A stretch of DNA of 64,000 bases from Hepsetus odoe (Eukaryota > Chordata > Actinopteri > Characiformes > Hepsetidae), in the NCBI GenBank assembly GCA_017165825.1, contig CM029384.1, positions 8,065,602-8,129,601 of the forward strand. The letters are read 5' to 3'. Positions within the stretch are counted from its first letter, which is position 1; each line of letters starts with the position of its first letter. Positions 46,351 to 64,000 of this stretch are shown in pieces. The notes beneath the pieces are model-generated. The model was not told the origin of the DNA. It did no database searches and saw only the letters and a program-made list of their open reading frames with translations. The translations under genes were made by a program, and so were the position numbers.

Positions 46351-47738
46351 CCCCGCAGAGCCGCCAGACTTTCCCCCCCCGCCTCCATCTCTCGCCCTCT
46401 CTCCTTCCAGTGAGCGTGCAGCTCTCTCGCTCCCACCATTTTTTCACTCCCCCTCTCCCTTTCTCGCACTCACTCCTGACGAGGCCATCCGCATTTCCAT
46501 CCAAATCTCTTTTCTCCTGCCCGCCACCACCATCATCATCCTGCCGCTCCATCCCGCAGCCCTCAACCTCCACTCTTCTCGGTTCTCCCCGGTGCTTCCA
46601 AAAACGTGTGCTTTCCCCCCCTCGCTGACTTTAAGCAATGTTTGTGACCCTCATTTGTAAATAAAGGAGTGAAGTTTTGACAAGAGTTCCGTGTGATCCT
46701 TATGACAAGGCGGGATTTTGGGACGTGATCGGGAACAAAAAGACCTAAAAATTGGGGGAAGGACCCCCACAACCCAAATTTTACACCGGCCTGTGGTGCA
46801 CTTTGGTTCAGCCTCCTCTTTCCCCCTTTTAACAGTCTCTTTGACAGCTACATCTTTTTTCTTTTCGTCCTTTAATATCATTCAACTCCACCTTGCCTGT
46901 TGGTGGGCGTCACCCGCACCATCCAATCAAGACGTCGTGATTTGGAGAAAACAAATGATTTTCCGACGAGAGCCCGGCCTCGTGTGAACAGTGCGGGGAC
47001 AGGGCGCTCAGGGGTTACACACACACACACACACACAAACCAGTCAGCCCACTATGCAAACACTCCACACCACAGACCTTGTTCAGGTCAGCTCAGTCAG
47101 ATTAGGCACTTCGATTTTAATTTAGTTAAATGACTGTGAAAAGGTAAGACATTAAAGGCACATGTACACAAATCAACACTCAAACCCACTCAGTTATCTG
47201 TGATCTATCCCATATGGTTATACATTCATTCAGCAACGTCTAGCCCAGGATATTTACAGAGATGATCTTATCCTTAAACACTGCTCAAACAACCTAATTC
47301 AGACCTACAGAGGAGGAACAAATAACATTTTAAAAATGAACATTTTTGTAGAAAAGAGCTTCATAATAGATTCAATCGCACACACTGGCTGCATAAGACT
47401 AAGCCAAAGCTGATATATTGAATAAAAATGGGCTAAAGGAGTTCACAATATGTTAAACAAATAATAAAGCAAAACAGTCTTTTGGGGGAAATAAGCCTAA
47501 AAAAAACGCAGCATGGTTGTATATTAATGGCAAGGGCAATGATAGAAGGTAAGGAGTGAAATGTCTAAGGTAATCAGGAAGGGTTTTGACAAATATTGAG
47601 TGAACAGTTTAAAAAAAGTATCAGCTGAAAGTTCCTATTGGATGTAAGATGCAATTCGTTTGATAGTTTCTGAAGGCACTGGTCAGAGTTACGGCGTGGC
47701 CCTTGAGATCAGAGGCTCCATGAAAGTCAAGGATTCAA
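46350..47738. other. Intergenic DNA between ubtf promoter and slc4a1, including the slc4a1 3'UTR
   Basis: Positions 46350-46620 are strongly pyrimidine-rich on the plus strand. A plus-strand AATAAA lies near 46660. Positions 47100-47738 are AT-rich and are the likely 3'UTR of slc4a1. No supported gene. A short (CA)n lies at 47018-47036. Confidence 0.4.
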
Positions 47739-59085
<11,347 letters not shown>

Positions 59086-59406
59086 GATGTTCAGAAAACT
59101 TCACACAGAACCTGCACACAAACAAATTCAAAACTCAGTCATTAAGAAAAGGTACACTGGATCCTCTAATGTAATCTTTTAACCCCTTAACCAGCAATAC
59201 TGAAACTGTGAGTTCATAGACATGTACAGTGGAAGGAAAAAGTATGAACATCCTCAGATCAACAACAAACAGGCTCCTTCTACAGGGAGCGAACGGCAGT
59301 GTCCTGTTTCAATTGGCAATTATTGAATATATCAAAAGAAATAAAGCATACACAGTGCAGTACAGTGCAACACAGTTTGCAACACAAAGTCACATTTAAT
59401 CCATGT

Positions 59407-59462
59407 TCCATCCATCCATCCATCCATCCATCCATCCATCCATCCATCCATCCATCCATCAT
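59407..59462. repeat. (CCAT)n microsatellite
   Basis: About 14 tandem CATC units lie upstream of slc4a1 exon 1. Frames reading MDGW repeats on the minus strand are artefacts. Confidence 0.95.
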
Positions 59463-60111
59463 CTGAGCCATTTACCCTAACCAGAATTGTGGGTATTTTT
59501 TGGAGCCTATCCTAGGGCTCCAAGGGCAAAAGGCTGAAAAACACTAGACATTTTTTCCCCAAAAAATATTATGCTCAGGTAATTATATTGTCACAAAATC
59601 ACATTTTTAAATTAGCATGTCAACCATGAGTGCAAATCTTTAGTTCTTTAGTTGTCCCACATATGTTTTCTAATTGACTAGCTTTAATAAATGAATTTTT
59701 CATTGGACGAACACTTCGTGGAACTCCTTGTTACACCTTCGCCATGATACACAGTCTCTCTCTGAAATACAGAGTGTAGAAAGCTGTATTATCTGTTATG
59801 TACATGCATGAGATCCTACTGTAGACCTAAAGGGGACAATTCTGCTGCAGTACATGTTCTCTTCTGATAAAACACTGCTCGTCCCTCCCAATCGGCCTAA
59901 CAGCCACTGGCACACAGGCGCTATGACTCTGACATGTTTGCTCTTTTAAATATACCTGCTGGTCATACTCATCTGCAATAGCACTTATCTGATTAGAAAT
60001 CCACATAGTGGAAATTGGAAAGCAAGTGTTATTAAATTTAATTAGAAACATAATGTGTTAATATTAATAAGGCTACTGAATATGCTACTAAAGGCCTGTA
60101 TAGATATTAAT

Positions 60112-60113
60112 TA

Positions 60114-60190
<77 letters not shown>
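60112..60190. repeat. (CA)n microsatellite
   Basis: An uninterrupted CA run of about 78 bp, one of the longest simple repeats in the window. Confidence 0.97.
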
Positions 60191-60191
<1 letters not shown>

Positions 60192-60261
60192 GCAACAAAA
60201 TGCATTTTCAGTTTTTAAATAACTGTATTAAAAAAATAAATAAATAATCAAATTTTTTCTT

Positions 60262-60400
60262 CTGGCCTGTGATGCACTGGTGACCTGTCCAGGTTTTTTT
60301 CTCACCTTTCACCCTTTGAGAGCTGGAAAAGTCTCAAGCACCTATATGATCCTAATTAGGACAAGTGGCTAAGAAAATGAGTGAGAATGAGTAATTTTCA
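60262..60400. repeat. Dispersed fish repeat fragment
   Basis: The order GCCTGTGATGCACTGGTGAC, then CTGTCCAGG, then CTAATTAGGACAAGTGGC and TGAGTGAGAATGAG is the common fish repeat pattern. It is related in style to the fragment at 11386. Confidence 0.5.
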
Positions 60401-60739
60401 CTCCCAATCTCACGTCACTATATGGGAAATCATTTTATTCAATTATGTCGGACTGTTATTAACCCCTTAACACCAAAGAGTCTGTATGTGGACTCACACT
60501 TAAGTTCCTCACTTTGATAGCTATAAAAAAAAACTGCATAAGTAACAAGTTTCATAGCAAGTAATGATACCCAGTTATTAGACAATACATTTCAAGATTT
60601 ATGAACTGAATAATAGATTTTTGCCTATTGAGTTTAAGGAGTAGACTTTAGTCCTGAAGAACTGTGGTCCCAAATCACATAGCTGTAGCCACATAAGTAC
60701 GGATTGAAGCTGATGTACAGACAGGGACACACCCTTACC

Positions 60740-60840
60740 TGTGTCCAGGTGTTTCTGGAAGGCCTGTAGGGTCCGGGGGTCCGCAGCAATGCTTTGAACT
60801 GCTTTCCAGTACAAGAGCGAACCAAGACTGGAAAACATAC
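60740..60840 (-). other. slc4a1: Candidate noncoding first exon of slc4a1
   Basis: On the minus strand GGACACAG is followed by GTAAGG, a strong donor at about 60739. The coding exon of slc4a1 has an acceptor at 59112-59113, leaving 26 nt of 5'UTR before the ATG, so an upstream noncoding exon is required. This is the best donor seen. It is inference without transcript data. Confidence 0.35.
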
Positions 60841-60856
60841 AAATTGAAGAGGGCAG

Positions 60857-60857
<1 letters not shown>

Positions 60858-60910
<53 letters not shown>
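60858..60910. repeat. (GA)n microsatellite
   Basis: A GA run adjoins the candidate slc4a1 first exon. Frames rich in SLSLS on the minus strand are artefacts. Confidence 0.97.
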
Positions 60911-60911
<1 letters not shown>

Positions 60912-61037
60912 GAAAAAAAGAGAGAGAGAAGTGGGAACACCCATTCTGACGCCATAGCATGGTCACGTAGCGCGGGACTTGGTAAAAAGTGACATTTTGA
61001 ACCCCCCATCGCTGAGGACCCATAGCGTGGAAGAAGG

Positions 61038-61044
61038 AGATAAG
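61038..61044 (+). promoter_or_regulatory. GATA-factor motif AGATAAG
   Basis: The motif matches WGATAR and lies about 200-300 bp upstream of the candidate slc4a1 first exon. Such sites are expected in erythroid promoters. Support is motif-level only. Confidence 0.25.
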
Positions 61045-61167
61045 GCCCCACTGCGCATAGGACATTATCAACAGAGTCCACCTTACTGCAGGGATACCCC
61101 AAACCTACTGCCGTACCACCACTCCCTTACAGCCAGTCGCACTGGAAGGGGACCTGAAAAGAAAGTC

Positions 61168-61176
61168 TGAAAAGAA

Positions 61177-61250
<74 letters not shown>
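61168..61250. repeat. (GA)n microsatellite
   Basis: A long GA tract with one short interruption. Confidence 0.97.
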
Positions 61251-61253
<3 letters not shown>

Positions 61254-61309
61254 AACAATTTTTTGGGGGGTACAATTACTAGGACCAGACCGGGCCTAAT
61301 CAGGCTGGG

Positions 61310-61490
61310 CGGTATTGGAGGTCTAGAGGTAGGATACTTGCCTATGGACCAAGAGGTCACAGGTTCAGCCTCAAGCTGTACCACCATTCTGAGCAAAACC
61401 CAACTCCAAGTTGCTGCAGGGTGGGTGAAATGGAAATCACTCTGGATAAGAGTGTCTGCTAAATGCTGTAAATACAAAATGCAAATGTAA
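61310..61490 (+). mobile_element. SINE (family B), partly deleted
   Basis: The head GAGGTAGGATACTTGCCTAT is followed by a GGTCACAGGTTCAGCC box B, then AGCAAAACCC and CTCTGGATAAGAGTGTCTGC. Internal blocks are missing. Confidence 0.82.
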
Positions 61491-61504
61491 TATGCATGCA
61501 GATT

Positions 61505-61720
61505 GCAAACAAGGAGTTGCCGGTTCAATCGCCTGGACCTAGGAAAAAAATGTGGGGGGTGTTGTTGAAGTGCCATTTACTGCCCCCTGGGTGAACAGCT
61601 GAACAGCCCACTGCTCCTGGTGTGTGTGTGTTCATTACTGGTGTGCGTAGGATGTGTCAAATGCAGAGAAGCTCACAGTGTATGTTCACAGGTATTTCAT
61701 TCATTTAATTTCAATCATTA
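61505..61720 (+). mobile_element. tRNA-derived SINE-like repeat (family C)
   Basis: AAGGAGTTGCCGGTTCAATC (box-B-like) leads to CCATTTACTGCCCCCTGGGT and AACAGCCCACTGCTCC. A GGATGTGTCAAATGCAGAG ending follows. It differs from families A and B. Confidence 0.5.
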
Positions 61721-61796
61721 AAGCCAATCAAGCTTATTGCCTTATAGCGCTATGCCAACTGCATTTAGTTGTAGTTGTGTGGTTTCTGGCCCTGTA

Positions 61797-61982
61797 CATT
61801 TACATTTACGGCATTTAGCAGACGCTCTTATCCTAATTACAGGGACAGTCCCCCTGGAGCAACTCAGGGTTAAGGGTCTTGCTCAGGGACCCAGTGGTGG
61901 TAGTGCTAGAGGTGGGATTCGAACCTGGGACCTTTTGCCATTGGTCCATAGGCAAGTACCCTAACACTAGACCACCACCATC
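61797..61982 (-). mobile_element. SINE (family B), nearly complete, reverse orientation
   Basis: Reversed tail TTTACGGCATTTAGCAGACG, then GGGACAGTCCCCCTGGAGCA, GGGTTAAGGGTCTTGCTCAG, box B GGTGGGATTCGAACC and head CCTAACACTAGACCACC. It is contiguous, so it is a good reference copy. Confidence 0.9.
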
Positions 61983-62074
61983 CTTCATCTTCGCCACCAT
62001 CAGAACGCTAGCAAACATGAAACGATTTAGGCATGCAGTTAACACGAAGCTAAATCGGTGGCTATTAGTTTCCA

Positions 62075-62268
62075 TCACTTCCATCGCAAAGGACAGGGAC
62101 ACACCCTGGACAGGTCACCAGCCTATCGCAAGGAGGAGCAAACCAATGGGGACAGCACCTTGCTCAAGGGTACCTCAGGGCAACCCACTGGTAAGGGGTT
62201 TGAACCCACAATCATCTGATCCAGGGCCAACTCCCTAACCACTCAGTCACTGCTGCCCCTGAAAGAAA
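62075..62268 (-). mobile_element. Repeat fragment plus SINE (family A), reverse orientation
   Basis: GGACACACCCTGGACAGGTC belongs to the dispersed repeat. From about 62130, GGGGACAGCACCTTGCTCAA, GGGTACCTCAGGGC, GGTTTGAACCC and CCTAACCACTCAGTCACTGC follow SINE family A reversed. Confidence 0.8.
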
Positions 62269-62269
62269 G

Positions 62270-63060
62270 CAAATTTCTCATTTAAGGGATGTTAAGGGAA
62301 ATGGAAGACAGTTCAGAAAAGACACTCTGAAAATGAAAGATGCCTGCAAGAACACAGTTTTTTTGATGTATTTCCATATTAAGCAGTGGTGCACAACCAC
62401 AGTCCTGGAAGAATTTGTTCTCCAACTCAAACACATCTGCTAAACCTGGAAATGAATGAATGAACTGGATAGGCTGAGGAGTGATTGTAAGTGGAAATTT
62501 TGAAGTTTCTGGCTTGTTGTACTGTAAATTAGCAAACTCAAGTCTTCACTCCCAGCTCTGATTTCCCCCTTTTCTAAGGTAAATGGCACACAGTATTAGG
62601 GTTTAACCTAAATAACAAAATATGTTTATAGTTTATAAATTATAGTAACATAATTATAATTTAATTATACAGTACATATAATAATTGTTTTAGTTATGCA
62701 AAAAAAAAGCAACAATAAACACCTACACACTGAATAGCCAATGGATGGGATATTATAGGCAGCAAGTAAACAGTCAGTTATTGTGATGAAAGAAAGCAGG
62801 AAAAACAGTCAAATGTAACATTCTGAGTGACTGACAAGTTCCAAACTGTGATGGCCACATGACGGTATGTGGTGCTTCATATCTGCTAAAAGTACTCTAA
62901 GTAAGGACAACTTGTGATCCGGCGTCCTGGGCACCCAAACCTCACTCTTCCACTGTGCTACCCACAAGCAAAACACTGTATGGTTCACCGCAGGGTTTCG
63001 CTTCAGTTGTGTACTAGTCTTTCGCCCCTTGCTAAAGATTTCTGTGGAGGGGAACATTGA
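62270..63060. other. Unassigned intergenic DNA
   Basis: AT-rich without a supported frame, RNA gene or recognised repeat. Confidence 0.5.
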
Positions 63061-63069
63061 CGAGTTCTA

Positions 63070-63160
63070 CTTACAGGAGCAGGGGTGGCCTTGTGGTGAA
63101 TTGCCTGATAGTGAAGTGAAAGTGACTATTTGTCATTTTTCACCCTTGAGTGGAAACGCC
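63070..63160 (+). mobile_element. SINE (family A) fragment
   Basis: The GCAGGGGTGGCCTTGTGGTG head is fused to an AGTGAAAGTGACTATTTGTC tail. It has a large internal deletion. Confidence 0.6.
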
Positions 63161-63277
63161 TTTCTCTAGCAATATTTCCTAAATGCAAAAAGGCAACAGT
63201 GCAGGAAGGATAAACTCTCTATCTGCAGCATCTGTTACATATGTCATTAGCAACGTATAATAACTGAGATTCAGGAA

Positions 63278-63362
63278 CCCAATGGTGGTCATGCAGGAGG
63301 TGGGACACCTGCCACCTCTTAGTCCATAGCCAAGAATCCTACCACTAGACCACCACCATCCC
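63278..63362 (-). mobile_element. SINE (family B) fragment, reverse orientation
   Basis: GGAACCCAATGGTGGTCATG, CAGGAGGTGGGACACC and CCTACCACTAGACCACCACC correspond to the head and body of family B reversed. Confidence 0.7.
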
Positions 63363-64000
63363 CGTAAACATGATGAGGCCTTGCCCTAAAATGGACTAGA
63401 AGTGTTTCTCCACCTTTCATTTACGGCATTTAGTACTACAGCACAACTTCAGAGTTCTTGTGGGGTTCGTTCCTTAATGAGTCAGAGCTGTTTGGGCAGC
63501 ACAAAGAGGACCAACACAACTTTAGGAAGGTTTTGTTATGGCTGATCAGTGTGTAACCACCTATTTATTGCTCAGTTACACACACTTCATTTACATAGTT
63601 ATATCGATCTATTTTTTTCTATCGTAGACGAACCCACAGACACTGAGCAGAGAGATTAAGCAGAGAAACAATAATGACTCAGAAAGTAGAAAAAAGATGA
63701 GATGCAAGGGAAAATGGAAGGAGAGAGAGTAATTGGCCTGTTGGAGGGTTGAGAGCAGACCACTGGGGGTCTAGTAATCAGCATGGAAGCATCTTGAGGT
63801 TAGACGTCATGTTGTTTACAGCGTGAGGATTCCCTTACAGAGGGCTTCCCCCTCACAGCTCAACTGATCAGTTTGATATGAATATTTTTTTCCGCTGAGT
63901 CATTCACATGGAAAGCTTTTCGGTTTACACTTTTTTCTTGCCAAATTGAAGTTTCAGAGAATCTTGCCTTATAAAAAATATCCAGCACAAATGGCTGAAA
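63363..64000. other. Unassigned intergenic DNA at the right edge
   Basis: No supported coding frame or RNA gene is seen. A short ATTTACGGCATTTAG at 63419-63433 is a SINE tail scrap. Confidence 0.5.

Noticed and set aside
45810..46628. Long minus- and plus-strand frames (up to 219 aa) near the ubtf promoter
   Set aside because: High GC content removes stop codons; overlapping frames on both strands, no domain and no splice logic.
59280..59471. Minus-strand frame with MDGWMDGW repeats
   Set aside because: It is the (CCAT)n microsatellite.
60599..61576. Several minus-strand frames rich in SLSLSLS
   Set aside because: They are translations of (GA)n microsatellites.

Overview
The window is vertebrate nuclear DNA, almost certainly from a teleost fish. 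It has compact introns with GT-AG boundaries, tRNA-derived SINEs with teleost-type tails, L2- and RTE-like LINEs, Tc1/mariner elements and dense microsatellites. The species cannot be named from the sequence alone.

Five complete protein-coding genes are recognised by exon-by-exon translation. They keep the order known from human 17q21.31: asb16 (+, 5604-10805), tmub2 (+, 15622-17208), atxn7l3 (-, 21809-32330), ubtf (-, 36655-43759) and slc4a1, erythroid band 3 (-, 47739-59085). Exon phases join without a break in all five. Predicted lengths are 465, 297, 380, 734 and 929 aa. CpG-rich promoter blocks lie upstream of tmub2 (about 12.78-13.45 kb), atxn7l3 (about 32.7-33.4 kb) and ubtf (about 44.1-46.3 kb). 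The left edge holds the first exon of a minus-strand NID/RRM-like gene (857-1031) and an unrecognised pair of small overlapping ORFs (1100-1482). The right edge (about 61.3-64 kb) is repeat-rich intergenic DNA.

The genes do not form a pathway. asb16 encodes a SOCS-box ubiquitin-ligase adaptor, tmub2 a membrane ubiquitin-like protein, atxn7l3 a SAGA deubiquitinase-module subunit, ubtf the RNA polymerase I HMG-box factor and slc4a1 the red-cell Cl-/HCO3- exchanger. What is conserved is the linkage.

Mobile DNA fills the spaces. The main pieces are RTE-like LINE fragments (1-572, 6665-7945, 13785-13957) and L2-like LINEs (2941-4605, 4725-5072, 19801-20267, 56884-57690). There are also a Tc1 remnant (about 11605-12480), a mariner-type element with recognisable terminal inverted repeats (18621-20632) and about a dozen SINEs. 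The best unusual observations are: a solo LTR with a 5-bp target duplication and a perfect CTCF core motif (7350-7614); a minisatellite of about 780 bp grown out of LINE coding sequence inside tmub2 intron 1; a decayed tandem duplicate of a 44-nt atxn7l3 exon; reciprocal nesting of an L2 tail and a SINE inside a mariner element; a GC-AG intron in ubtf; and relocation of N-glycosylation sequons in fish band 3. I found no CRISPR, operon or other prokaryotic-type system, and nothing that amounts to a wholly new gene system.
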